Assembly: GCA_049653005.1 (NCBI GenBank)
Contig: JBASFL010000117.1
Location: forward strand, 1 to 44,991
DNA length: 44,991 bases
DNA from: UBA2334 sp049653005
Lineage (GTDB): Bacteria; Pseudomonadota; Gammaproteobacteria; Burkholderiales; Burkholderiaceae_C
Direction of reading: 5' to 3'
Shown here: positions 34,939-42,764 of the stretch, one piece after another
Numbering within the stretch: the first letter of the stretch is position 1
How the letters are laid out: each line of letters opens with the position of its first letter
The notes under the pieces: model-generated
Databases searched by the model: none
What the model was told of the DNA's origin: nothing
The model's input: the letters and a program-made list of their open reading frames with translations, nothing else
Made by a program: the position numbers and the translations under genes

Positions 34939-34948
34939 AGGCTTTTGG
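34913..34948. terminator. Bidirectional terminator between mscL and pdxA
   Basis: Perfect 13-bp stem AAAGCCTGTTTTC/GAAAACAGGCTTT with a 5-base loop; CCA/TGG extend it past one bulge. T-runs lie on both sides. It lies between the convergent mscL and pdxA genes, and its left arm belongs to repeat copy C. Confidence 0.8.
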
Positions 34949-34958
34949 CTTTGTGGGG

Positions 34959-35999
34959 TCAGTGCGGCTGCCTGAGCGCCACCGCCCGGCGCGCCCAGCG
35001 CACCGCCGCCAGCAGGCTGGACGGGTCGGCCACCCCTGTGCCCGCCACGTCAAACGCGGTGCCGTGGTCGGGGCTGCTGCGCACAAACGGCAGGCCCAGC
35101 GTCACGTTCACGCCGTGTTCCACGCCCAGGTACTTCACGGGAATCAACCCCTGGTCGTGGTACATGGCCACCACCACGTCAAATTCGCCCGTGCGGGCGC
35201 GCATGAACACGGTGTCGGGCGCGAAGGGCCCGTGCACGTCCATGCCTTCGCCGCGTGCTTGGGCAACGGCCGGGGCAATGGTGTCGATTTCTTCGCGGCC
35301 AAACAAGCCACCTTCACCCGCGTGCGGGTTCAGCCCCGCCACCGCCACGCGCAAAGGCCGCCCGCCCAACCCCAGCCCGGGGCCTAGGCTGGACTGCACA
35401 ATGCGCAGCGTTTGCAACACGTTGTCGAACGTGACCGCCTCCAGCGCCTGGCGCAGCGCCACGTGGATGCTGACCAGCACGGTTTTCAGCTCGGGGTTGG
35501 CCAGCATCATGCGCACCGGCAAGTCGGCCACGGCACAGCCCCGGTGCTCGGCGGCCAGCGCCTGCAAAAACTCGGTGTGGCCCGGGTGGCTGAACCCCGC
35601 CGCGCTGAACGCTTCTTTGTGAATGGGGGCCGTCACCACGGCAGCGGCCTGCCCCCGCAGCGCGGCACGGGCCGCCGCAGCGATGCAATCGGCTGCAGCC
35701 CCACCTGCCGCAGCGCTGACCTGCCCGAACACGGGCAAGGCCTCAGGGGCGCAAGGGGCACACGCCTGCCAGACGGCCAGGCACCGCGGGGGCACCGTGG
35801 CAAAACCGGCGGGGTCGTCCAGCACCGCCAGGGGCAACAGGCCGCCCACCAGCCGGGCGGCGCGCTGCAAGGTGGCCAGGTCGCCCGCCACCACACACCC
35901 GGCCATGTCGTCGGGTGCGTCGCGAAAGGCTTTGGCGATGATTTCGGGGCCAATGCCCGCTGGGTCGCCCTGGGTGATGAGGATGGGCAAATGGGTCAT
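34959..35999 (-). CDS. pdxA: 4-hydroxythreonine-4-phosphate dehydrogenase
   Basis: A 346-residue NAD-dependent, metal-requiring enzyme of the DXP-dependent pyridoxal-phosphate pathway. Signatures: ITQGDPAGIGPEII at the N-terminus, TAPIHKEAFSAAG, GHTEFLQ with a metal-binding His, and MYHDQGLIPVKYLG with DHGTAFDVAGTG at the C-terminus. The ATG at 35999 gives a 4-base overlap with the Nif3-like gene upstream. It is slightly longer than the E. coli form. A paralogue of the PdxA2 type cannot be fully excluded. Confidence 0.92.
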   Translation of the reverse strand: MTHLPILITQGDPAGIGPEIIAKAFRDAPDDMAGCVVAGDLATLQRAARLVGGLLPLAVLDDPAGFATVPPRCLAVWQACAPCAPEALPVFGQVSAAAGGAAADCIAAAARAALRGQAAAVVTAPIHKEAFSAAGFSHPGHTEFLQALAAEHRGCAVADLPVRMMLANPELKTVLVSIHVALRQALEAVTFDNVLQTLRIVQSSLGPGLGLGGRPLRVAVAGLNPHAGEGGLFGREEIDTIAPAVAQARGEGMDVHGPFAPDTVFMRARTGEFDVVVAMYHDQGLIPVKYLGVEHGVNVTLGLPFVRSSPDHGTAFDVAGTGVADPSSLLAAVRWARRAVALRQPH

Positions 36000-36823
36000 G
36001 CGGGGTTGTCGATGTCGATGAAGGTGTGGCGCAGCCCCAGGGTGTGCGCCAGGTGTTCGCCCACGGCTTGCACGCCATACCGCTCGGTGGCGTGGTGACC
36101 GCAGGCCAGGTAAGCCACGCCGCATTCGCGGGCGTAATGGGCCTGGGGTTCTGAAATTTCGCCGGTGATGAACACGCTGGCCCCGGCGGCAATGGCGGCC
36201 TCGAAATACGACTGCGCCCCGCCCGTGCACCAAGCCACCGTGCCCACGGGCTGGTCGGCGGGGCCCACACAGGTCACGTCGCGGCCCAGGCACTGGCGGG
36301 TGTGGGCGGCAAGTTCACCCAGGGTGCGGGGTCCGGTGGCCGCCAAGGTGCCCAGAAAACCCAGGTTCTGGTCGCCAAAACGGCCCGCAGTGCCTTCTGC
36401 CATTTGAAAGCCCAGCACGCGGGCCAGTTGGGCGTTGTTGCCCAGGGTGGGGTGGGCGTCCAGCGGCAGGTGGTAGGCCAGCAGGCTGATGTCGTTCGCC
36501 ATCAGGGCCTTGATGCGGCGGTGCAACCAGCCGGTGATGCGCCCTTCGTACCCGCGCCAGAACAGCCCGTGGTGCACCAGCACCGCGTCGGCCCCGGCGG
36601 CCACGGCCGCTTCAATGAACGCCAGGCTGGCCGTCACGCCCGTGACCAGGTGCGCCACCCTGGGGCGGCCTTCCACCTGCAGGCCGTTGGGACCGTAATC
36701 TTTGAAAAGCTGGGGCGACAGCAGGCTGCCCAGGTGGGTGACCAAATCGGCCAGGGGCAGGCCTGTGCAGGGCGTGGGCGCGAGGCCTGGGGGGGTTGCG
36801 GGTGCGTTCATGGGTGCACCCAT
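35996..36823 (-). CDS. Nif3-like dinuclear metal centre protein (YbgI family)
   Basis: A 275-residue protein (or 271 from the second Met). Metal-binding motifs of the Nif3/YbgI fold are present: ADAVLVHHGLFWRG near residue 80, a YHLPLDAHPTLGNN segment, and the C-terminal GHHATERYG. Some homologues are annotated as GTP cyclohydrolase I type 2, but no function is firmly set. It overlaps pdxA by 4 bases, so the two are co-translated. It follows the DUF3149 gene by 22 bases. Confidence 0.88.
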   Translation of the reverse strand: MGAPMNAPATPPGLAPTPCTGLPLADLVTHLGSLLSPQLFKDYGPNGLQVEGRPRVAHLVTGVTASLAFIEAAVAAGADAVLVHHGLFWRGYEGRITGWLHRRIKALMANDISLLAYHLPLDAHPTLGNNAQLARVLGFQMAEGTAGRFGDQNLGFLGTLAATGPRTLGELAAHTRQCLGRDVTCVGPADQPVGTVAWCTGGAQSYFEAAIAAGASVFITGEISEPQAHYARECGVAYLACGHHATERYGVQAVGEHLAHTLGLRHTFIDIDNPA

Positions 36824-36845
36824 TTTGCCAGCCGCCCCTCAGGGT

Positions 36846-36989
36846 TTACTGTTCGCCCAGCGCCTCAGACTCGGCCATCTTGCGCTGGAAGAAGCTGTAA
36901 AACCAATACGCCATGAAGATCATGAAAATGATGCCTGCAATGCTGAACAGGCCGTAATCGGTCGAAAACAAATCCATCAGGGCTTTCAT
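36846..36989 (-). CDS. DUF3149 single-pass mini-membrane protein
   Basis: A 47-residue protein with one membrane segment (about residues 15-36, LFSIAGIIFMIFMAYWFYSF) and a short charged C-terminus. The start MKALMDLFSTDYGL and overall form match DUF3149. A strong AAGGAG precedes the ATG at 36989, which supports translation. Its function is not known. It stands first in a minus-strand group with the Nif3-like gene and pdxA. Confidence 0.82.
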   Translation of the reverse strand: MKALMDLFSTDYGLFSIAGIIFMIFMAYWFYSFFQRKMAESEALGEQ

Positions 36990-37147
36990 GGCCACTCCTT
37001 GTTGTAAACACTCAGGGGGCCATTGCACCCGTTTCAAGCCCACAGCGAATTGACCCATGTCAACAAACCCCCGGGCAGCGCCCATACCCAAGGCGGTATG
37101 CGACAAGGGCACACCGGCTTGCACAGGCCGTGCCCGACAATCCGGGC

Positions 37148-37786
37148 ATGTCCCAGTTTTTTGAAGTCCACCCCGACAACCCCCAGCCCCGCCTGCTCAA
37201 GCAGGCCGTGGCCCTGCTGGCCAAAGGCGGCGTGCTGGCCGTGCCCACCGACTCCAGTTACGCGCTGGTGTGCCACCTCGACGACAAGGCCGCCGCCGAC
37301 CGTCTGCGCCGCATCCGGGGGGTGGACGACAAGCACCACCTGACACTGCTGTGCCGCGACCTGAGCGAGCTGGCCAGCTACGCCCGCGTGGACAACCGCC
37401 AGTACCGCCTGCTGAAACTGGGCACGCCCGGGGCCTACACCTTTGTGCTGGAAGCCAGCAAAGAGGTGCCCCGCCGCGTCAGCCACCCCTCGCGCAAAAC
37501 CATTGGCCTGCGGGTGCCCCAGCACACCGCCCTGCAAGAGCTGCTGGCCCAACACGGTGCGCCATTGCTGGCCACCACCCTCATTCCGCCCGGTGAAACC
37601 GAAGCCCTGAACGACCCGCACGACATCCGCGAGCGCTTCGAACACGACCTGGCGGGTGTGATCGACGCCGGGGCCTGCGCCCTGGCACCCACCACGGTGG
37701 TGGACCTCACGCCCATGGACAAGGGCGACGACCCCGTGGTGCTGCGTGAGGGCGCGGGGCCCCTGGCCGCCATCGGCCTGGCCTGA
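37148..37786 (+). CDS. YciO/TsaC-like L-threonylcarbamoyladenylate synthase family protein
   Basis: A 212-residue Sua5/YciO/YrdC-domain protein. Visible motifs: GGVLAVPTDSSYALVC, KHHLTLLCRDLSELASYA, PGAYTFVLEAS, TIGLRVPQH and PLLATTLIPPGE. It resembles YciO more than the TsaC that makes tRNA t6A, so its exact role is uncertain. ATG at 37148 is preferred over one six codons upstream because homologues begin SQFFEVHPDNPQ. It lies 42 bases ahead of the M50 protease gene. Confidence 0.85.
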   Translation: MSQFFEVHPDNPQPRLLKQAVALLAKGGVLAVPTDSSYALVCHLDDKAAADRLRRIRGVDDKHHLTLLCRDLSELASYARVDNRQYRLLKLGTPGAYTFVLEASKEVPRRVSHPSRKTIGLRVPQHTALQELLAQHGAPLLATTLIPPGETEALNDPHDIRERFEHDLAGVIDAGACALAPTTVVDLTPMDKGDDPVVLREGAGPLAAIGLA

Positions 37787-37828
37787 CCCCTGCCGTGTGA
37801 AGGCAACGCGTCTGGGACAATGCCGCCC

Positions 37829-38497
37829 ATGGACTTTGCCCAACTGATTCAGACCGTTGCCATCTACGCCCTGCCGGTGGTGTTTGCCATCACCCTCCAC
37901 GAGGCCGCGCACGGCTACGCCGCCCGCCACTTTGGCGACAACACCGCCTACATGCTGGGGCGCATCACGCTCAACCCCCTGAAACACATCGACCCGGTGG
38001 GCACCATCGCCATGCCATTGGTGCTGTATTTCGCCACCTCGGGGGCGTTTCTGTTCGGCTACGCCAAGCCGGTGCCCGTGAATTTCGGCCGCCTGCGCAA
38101 CCCCAAACGCGACATGGTGTGGGTGGCCCTGGCCGGGCCTGGGGCCAACCTGGTGCAAGCCATTGGCTGGACGGTGGCGGCTTACGTCATGTTGGCGTCG
38201 GGCGTGGAAGAGCGCTTTTGGCTGGGCATGGCCAAGGCCGGCGTGCTCACCAACCTGGTGATGTTTGCCTTCAACCTGTTCCCCCTGCCCCCGCTGGACG
38301 GCGGGCGCATTCTGGTGGGCCTTCTGCCCATGCGGGCGGCGCTGGCGGTGTCGCGCATCGAACCTTACGGATTTTTCATCGTCATGGCGCTGGTGGTGTC
38401 GGGCGTGGTGGGCGGGCTGTGGCTGCAGCCGCTGATGGCCGTCACGTCAACCGCCATTGAACTGCTGCTGAGCCCGCTGCGTGCCTTGCTTTTTTGA
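37829..38497 (+). CDS. Site-2 protease (M50) family membrane metalloprotease
   Basis: A 222-residue polytopic membrane protein. The zinc-binding HEAAHGYAARHFGD (about residues 25-38) and the second metal motif LFPLPPLDGGRI (about 154-165) define this M50 subgroup; there is no PDZ domain, unlike RseP. Its substrates are unknown. ATG at 37829 is chosen by similarity to the family start MDFAQLIQ, with a second ATG three codons upstream. Its TGA stop lies at the edge of repeat copy A. Confidence 0.88.
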   Translation: MDFAQLIQTVAIYALPVVFAITLHEAAHGYAARHFGDNTAYMLGRITLNPLKHIDPVGTIAMPLVLYFATSGAFLFGYAKPVPVNFGRLRNPKRDMVWVALAGPGANLVQAIGWTVAAYVMLASGVEERFWLGMAKAGVLTNLVMFAFNLFPLPPLDGGRILVGLLPMRAALAVSRIEPYGFFIVMALVVSGVVGGLWLQPLMAVTSTAIELLLSPLRALLF

Positions 38498-38553
38498 ATA
38501 GCTGCAAACCCTTACCCATCAAGCGGTAGAAGCCTATTTTTCTTATATTTTCA
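38497..38553 (+). repeat. Interspersed repeat copy A between the M50 gene and trpS
   Basis: The copy reads AATAGCTGCAAACCCTTACC, then CATCAAGCGGTAGAAGCC and an AT-rich tail ending 5 bases before the trpS ATG. It starts at the stop codon of the protease gene and fills the whole gap. No ribosome-binding site is visible for trpS. Confidence 0.75.
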
Positions 38554-38558
38554 GTCAC

Positions 38559-39854
38559 ATGACCGTTCAACGCATTCTCACCGGCATCACCACCTCGGGC
38601 ACCCCCCACCTGGGCAACTACGTGGGGGCCGTGCGCCCTTCCGTGCAAGCCAGCACCCGGCCCGGGGTGCAGAGTTTTTACTTCTTGGCCGACTACCACG
38701 CCCTCATCAAAACCGGTGACCCGGCGCGGGTGCAGCGCTCCACGCTGGAAATTGCTGCCACCTGGCTGGCCGCCGGGCTGGACCCCGAGCGCGTGGTGTT
38801 CTACCGCCAGTCCGACGTGCCCGAAATCCCCGAGCTGACCTGGTTCCTGACCTGCGTCACCGGCAAAGGCGTGCTCAACCGCGCCCACGCCTACAAAGCC
38901 AGCGTGGACAAAAACACCGCCGCTGGCACCGAGCCCGACGACGGCGTGACCGCCGGCCTGTTCATGTACCCGGTGCTGATGGGGGCCGACATTTTGATGT
39001 TCAACGCCCACCAGGTGCCCGTGGGGCGCGACCAGATCCAGCACATTGAAATGGCGCGCGACATGGCCGCCAGCTTCAACCACCTGTACGGCGAACACTT
39101 CACCCTGCCCGAAGCCGCCATCGACGACAACGTGGCCACCCTGCCCGGGCTGGACGGCCGCAAGATGAGCAAGAGCTACGACAACACCATCCCGCTGTTC
39201 GTGCCGCGCGACCAGCTGAAAAAACTCGTCATGGGCCTGCTGACCGACTCGCGCGCGCCCGGCGAGCCCAAAAGCACCGAAGGCAGCGCCCTGTTCCAGA
39301 TTTACCAGGCCTTTGCCAGCGCGGCAGAAACCGCCGCCATGCGCCAGGCCTTTGCCGACGGCATCGCCTGGGGAGAGGCCAAGCAACAGCTGTTCGAAAG
39401 GCTGGACGCCGAAATTGCCCCCATGCGTGCGGCCTACGAGCACTACATGTCGCACCCTGAAGAGGTGGAGCACATCCTGCTGGCCGGGGCTGCCAAGGCC
39501 CGCGCCATTGCCACACCTTTCACGCAAAAGCTGCGCCACGCCGTGGGCCTGCGCCACCTGTCGGCAGGGGCAGCCCCTGCCAAAACCGAAAAAGCCGCCA
39601 AAGCCGCCCTCGCCACCTTCAAGCAATACCGCGAAAAAGACGGCCTGTTCTATTTCAAGCTGGCCGACGCCAGCGGCCAGTTGCTGCTGCAAAGCACCGG
39701 CTTTGACCAACCCAAAGCCTGCGGCGCGGCCATTGCCAGCCTGCAAGCACAGGGCAGCGCGGCCCTGGCCGACCTGGGCCAGAGCCTGCAACCCGGCGTG
39801 GCCACCGACACGCTGGACGCCGCCATGGCCGCCCTGCGCGACGCCAAAAGCTGA
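38559..39854 (+). CDS. trpS: Tryptophanyl-tRNA synthetase with extra C-terminal domain
   Basis: This 431-residue class Ic synthetase charges tRNA-Trp. The HIGH-type motif is HLGN (H17, in GTPHLGNYVG) and the KMSKS motif is at about 202-206 (GRKMSKSYDN). The catalytic part ends near residue 335, which is the usual family length; about 95 residues follow. Residues about 354-397 (FKQYREKDGLFYFKLADASG, then LLLQSTGFDQP) look like a YegP/DUF1508-type domain (by eye). The leader is the repeat copy at 38497. Confidence 0.95.
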   Translation: MTVQRILTGITTSGTPHLGNYVGAVRPSVQASTRPGVQSFYFLADYHALIKTGDPARVQRSTLEIAATWLAAGLDPERVVFYRQSDVPEIPELTWFLTCVTGKGVLNRAHAYKASVDKNTAAGTEPDDGVTAGLFMYPVLMGADILMFNAHQVPVGRDQIQHIEMARDMAASFNHLYGEHFTLPEAAIDDNVATLPGLDGRKMSKSYDNTIPLFVPRDQLKKLVMGLLTDSRAPGEPKSTEGSALFQIYQAFASAAETAAMRQAFADGIAWGEAKQQLFERLDAEIAPMRAAYEHYMSHPEEVEHILLAGAAKARAIATPFTQKLRHAVGLRHLSAGAAPAKTEKAAKAALATFKQYREKDGLFYFKLADASGQLLLQSTGFDQPKACGAAIASLQAQGSAALADLGQSLQPGVATDTLDAAMAALRDAKS

Positions 39855-39961
39855 CACCGCAAACGCCGAGGCGGGCGGGCGCCACCGCCCGGCCTTGAAA
39901 CCACCCGGCGGGGCACCAACTGCCAGGGCCACCCACCACCGGCCCACCGCCAGCCCCTTGC

Positions 39962-40816
39962 ATGTCCCCTGAACTTGTTTTTGCCACGCTGGGGCTCACC
40001 CTGGCGGCGGCACTGGCGCTGTACCCCACCTGGGTGCGCTGGCGGCACCGGCGCTTGCACCAACGCCCCTTCCCTGCCGCTTGGCGCAAGCTGCTGCGGC
40101 AGCGCTTCCCGCTGTACAACCGGCTGCCCCCACCGCTGCAAAAACGCCTGCAAGGCCTGGTGCAAGTGCTGGTGGCCGACGTGCCTTTCATCGGCTGCCA
40201 GGGCCTGCACGTGACCGATGACATGCGCGTGCTGGTGGCCGCCCAGGCCTGCCTGCTGGTGCTGGAGCGCCCCGGCAACGGCCCTCCCTACCCCGGCCTG
40301 CGCCAGGTGCTGCTGTACCCCGGCCCCTTTGTCGTGAAAGCCGAGCACCACCACCCCGGCGGCGTGGTCAGCCATGGGCGTGAGGTGCGCCTGGGCGAAT
40401 CGTGGCAGCACGGCCAGGTGGTGCTGTCGTGGCCCGATGCCCAGGCCGGGGCGCAAGCCGGTGTGTGGGGCGGCATGGCGCTTGACCCGAATGCCCACAA
40501 CGTGGTGTGGCACGAATTCGCCCACCAGCTCGACCAGGAAACCGGCCCCGCCAACGGCGCGCCCGTGCTGCGCCACGGGCAATCCCAGCGCGGCTGGGCG
40601 GCCGTGTTTCAGCGCGAATACGAAGACCTGCGCTGGCTCACCGACGCGGGCGAACCCACCCTCATCGACCCCTATGGCGCCACCGCCCCCGAAGAGTTTT
40701 TTGCCGTGGTGACGGAAACGTTTTTCCTGCAACCCCACACCCTGGCCCAACAACACCCGGCGCTGTACCAACAGTTGCAGCATTTTTACGGGTTGAACCC
40801 CACCCAGTGGGTGTGA
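39962..40816 (+). CDS. mtfA: MtfA-like zinc-dependent peptidase
   Basis: A 284-residue protein. The zinc-binding HEFAHQLD (H184-E185, H188) and a downstream Glu in PEEFFAVVTETFF match the MtfA/DUF980 family. MtfA in E. coli binds Mlc and adjusts glucose PTS expression; here that partner is not seen. The N-terminal hydrophobic stretch (residues 4-20) may be a membrane anchor, more marked than in E. coli MtfA. It lies 107 bases after trpS and 22 bases before a small HTH gene. Confidence 0.85.
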   Translation: MSPELVFATLGLTLAAALALYPTWVRWRHRRLHQRPFPAAWRKLLRQRFPLYNRLPPPLQKRLQGLVQVLVADVPFIGCQGLHVTDDMRVLVAAQACLLVLERPGNGPPYPGLRQVLLYPGPFVVKAEHHHPGGVVSHGREVRLGESWQHGQVVLSWPDAQAGAQAGVWGGMALDPNAHNVVWHEFAHQLDQETGPANGAPVLRHGQSQRGWAAVFQREYEDLRWLTDAGEPTLIDPYGATAPEEFFAVVTETFFLQPHTLAQQHPALYQQLQHFYGLNPTQWV

Positions 40817-40838
40817 TCAATCCCAAGGACAACCACAC

Positions 40839-41063
40839 ATGACACCCGAACAGCTCTCCCAGTCCCTGGCCCAGTTGGGCATGACCCAGGCCGACTACGC
40901 ACGGCTGATCGACGTGAGCCAGAAAACGGTGTGGATGTGGGTGTCAGGGCGCACCGCCGTGCCCAAACTGGCCAGCGAGCACCTGAACCTGCTACTGGCC
41001 TTTGACCACCTGCACCAGCAGGCCATGGGCAGACTCAAGCCACCGACGACACCCGCTGAATAA
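40839..41063 (+). CDS. Small helix-turn-helix protein
   Basis: A 74-residue protein. Residues about 12-40 (GMTQADYARLIDVSQKTVWM, then WVSGRTAVP) form a Xre-like helix-turn-helix with the usual YARLIDVSQKTVW recognition region. The rest is a short helical tail. AAGGA precedes the ATG. It follows the mtfA-like gene by 22 bases and is probably co-transcribed. Its target is unknown, and no toxin partner is adjacent. Confidence 0.75.
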   Translation: MTPEQLSQSLAQLGMTQADYARLIDVSQKTVWMWVSGRTAVPKLASEHLNLLLAFDHLHQQAMGRLKPPTTPAE

Positions 41064-41075
41064 ACACACAGGCAA

Positions 41076-41108
41076 AGAAAAAGCCCCGCTCCGTTTCCGA
41101 AGGGGGCT
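41076..41108 (-). terminator. Intrinsic terminator after tRNA-Val
   Basis: Minus-strand stem AGCCCC/GGGGCT with a partly paired inner loop, then TTTTTCTTTG. It lies just after the 3' CCA of tRNA-Val. Confidence 0.72.
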
Positions 41109-41114
41109 GGTGTC

Positions 41115-41190
41115 TGGTGGGTCGTGACGGGCTCGAACCGCCGACATTCTGCGTGTAAGGCAGACGCTCTACCAACTGAGCTAACGACCC
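41115..41190 (-). tRNA. tRNA-Val (anticodon TAC)
   Basis: The acceptor stem GGGTCGT/ACGACCC, D-arm TAGCTCAGTTGGTAGAGC, anticodon stem-loop CTGC-CTTACAC-GCAG and T-arm GGCGGTTCGAGCCCGTC fold correctly. The anticodon is TAC. The 3' ACCA is encoded. It lies 16 bases downstream of tRNA-Ser and shares its transcript. Confidence 0.97.
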
Positions 41191-41206
41191 GAAACGGCAA
41201 AACCGT

Positions 41207-41298
41207 TGGCGGAGAAAGAGGGATTCGAACCCTCGGTACAGGAGAACCTGTACGCCGGATTTCGAATCCGGTGCATTCGACCACTCTGCCATCTCTCC
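41207..41298 (-). tRNA. tRNA-Ser (anticodon CGA)
   Basis: A class II tRNA with a long variable arm (GTACAGGTTCTCCTGTAC). Acceptor stem GGAGAGA pairs with TTTCTCC; anticodon stem CCGGA/TCCGG with loop TTCGAAA gives anticodon CGA. The T-arm GAGGGTTCGAATCCCTC is typical and the CCA end is encoded. It heads the two-tRNA unit. Confidence 0.97.
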
Positions 41299-41322
41299 GG
41301 GGTGATCTTTCAAAGAGCCGCG

Positions 41323-41328
41323 ATTCTA
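41323..41328 (-). promoter_or_regulatory. Putative -10 element of the tRNA-Ser/tRNA-Val unit
   Basis: TAGAAT on the minus strand lies 25 bases before the mature 5' end of tRNA-Ser. The -35 is weak (TGAAAA at 19 bases). Confidence 0.45.
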
Positions 41329-41355
41329 GCAGCGCGGCCCACCCCGTTTTTCAGT

Positions 41356-42693
41356 TCAGGCTTTCAGCAGAACCAAACCGCCCATGTAGGGGCGCAGCAC
41401 CTCGGGCACCGTGATGCTGCCGTCGGCGTTCTGGTAGTTTTCCAGCACGGCCACCAGGGCGCGGCCCACGGCCAGGCCGGAGCCGTTCAGGGTGTGCACC
41501 AGCTCGTTTTTGCCCTGCGCGTTTTTGAAGCGCGCTTGCAGCCGACGGGACTGGAAAGCCTCGCAGTTGCTGACCGAGCTGATTTCGCGGTAGGTCTTTT
41601 GCGCGGGCACCCACACCTCCAGGTCGTGCGTGCGGGTGGCGCCAAAACCCATGTCGCCCGTGCACAGCACGATCACGCGGTAAGCCAGGCCCAACTTTTG
41701 CAGCACAGCCTCGGCGTGGCCCGTCATCGCGTCCAGTGCCTCGTGGCTCTTTTCAGGGTGAACGATTTGCACCATTTCCACCTTGTCGAACTGGTGCTGG
41801 CGGATCAGGCCGCGCGTGTCGCGCCCGGCGCTGCCCGCTTCGGAGCGGAAGCAGGGGGTGTGGGCGGTGAGCTTGATGGGCAGGTCGGCTTCGGCCAGCA
41901 CGGTGTCGCGCACGAAGTTGGTCAGCGTCACCTCGCTGGTGGGAATGAGGTAAAGCGCGGTGTTGTCGGGTTGCGCTTCGCCGTCCTGGCCGCCCTTTTT
42001 GGTAGCGAACAGATCGCCTTCAAATTTGGGCAGCTGGCCGGTGCCGCGCAGGGTGTCGCCGTTGACGATGTAGGGCGTGTAGCACTCGGTGTAGCCGTGG
42101 TCTTCGGTTTGCGTGTTCAGCATGAACTGGGCCAGCGCGCGGTGCAGGCGGGCAATGGGCCCCTTCATCACGGTGAAACGGGCACCGGCCAGCTTGGCGC
42201 CGGTTTCGGGGTCCAGCCCCAGGGGCAGGGCCAGGTCCACGTGGTCTTTGGGTTCGAAGCCCAGGGGCTCGGGTGAGCCACCCAACCCGGCTTTGGGGCT
42301 CCAGCGGCGCAGTTCCACGTTGCCCGCTTCATCGGCCCCCACAGGCACGCTCTCGTGCGGCAGGTTGGGCACGGCCAGCAGCAGGGCTTGGAGCTCGGTC
42401 TGGATTTGGTCAAGCCGGGTGGCCGACGTTTCCAGCTCGACCTTGGCAGCCCCCACCTGGGCCATGACGGCGTCGGCCTCGGCTTGTTGGCCTTTGGCTT
42501 TCAGGCCGCCGATTTGTTTGGACAAGGCGTTGCGCTGCGCTTGCAGCTCTTCGGTGCGCACTTGCAGGGTTTTGCGCTCGGTTTCCAGCTCGGTGAAAGC
42601 GGCCACGTCCAGGTAAGGCTGGGGGCTTTTGCGGGTGTTCAGGCGGGCCTCGACTTGGGCCAGGTCTTTGCGAAGAAGGGTGATGTCCAGCAT
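41356..42693 (-). CDS. serS: Seryl-tRNA synthetase
   Basis: This 445-residue class II synthetase charges tRNA-Ser and tRNA-Sec-type acceptors. The N-terminal domain (about 1-105) is the long tRNA-binding coiled coil; class II motifs follow, with PCFRSEAGSAGRDTRGLIRQHQF (motif 2, quoted in part as PCFRSEAG), FDKVEMV and the C-terminal motif 3 around SGLAVGRALVAVLENYQ. No ribosome-binding site precedes the ATG; the leader is repeat copy B. It lies just upstream of tRNA-Ser, a fitting neighbour. Length is normal. Confidence 0.96.
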   Translation of the reverse strand: MLDITLLRKDLAQVEARLNTRKSPQPYLDVAAFTELETERKTLQVRTEELQAQRNALSKQIGGLKAKGQQAEADAVMAQVGAAKVELETSATRLDQIQTELQALLLAVPNLPHESVPVGADEAGNVELRRWSPKAGLGGSPEPLGFEPKDHVDLALPLGLDPETGAKLAGARFTVMKGPIARLHRALAQFMLNTQTEDHGYTECYTPYIVNGDTLRGTGQLPKFEGDLFATKKGGQDGEAQPDNTALYLIPTSEVTLTNFVRDTVLAEADLPIKLTAHTPCFRSEAGSAGRDTRGLIRQHQFDKVEMVQIVHPEKSHEALDAMTGHAEAVLQKLGLAYRVIVLCTGDMGFGATRTHDLEVWVPAQKTYREISSVSNCEAFQSRRLQARFKNAQGKNELVHTLNGSGLAVGRALVAVLENYQNADGSITVPEVLRPYMGGLVLLKA

Positions 42694-42708
42694 GGTGTTT
42701 GACAGTTA

Positions 42709-42762
42709 TTTTTTAAGTTTTTTTGGCCCCTACCGCTTGATGGGCATGGCTTTACAGCTACA
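42709..42762 (-). repeat. Interspersed repeat copy B between ispH and serS
   Basis: On the minus strand it reads GTAGCTGTAAAGCCATGCC, then CATCAAGCGGTAGGGGCC and an A-rich tail. The ispH TAA is a few bases upstream and the serS ATG 16 bases downstream. It has the same orientation with respect to serS as copy A has to trpS. Confidence 0.72.
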
Positions 42763-42764
42763 GA

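Noticed and set aside
41115..41298. tRNA genes as attachment site of an integrated element
   Set aside because: No integrase or duplicated tRNA end was seen nearby; the flanking genes are housekeeping genes.
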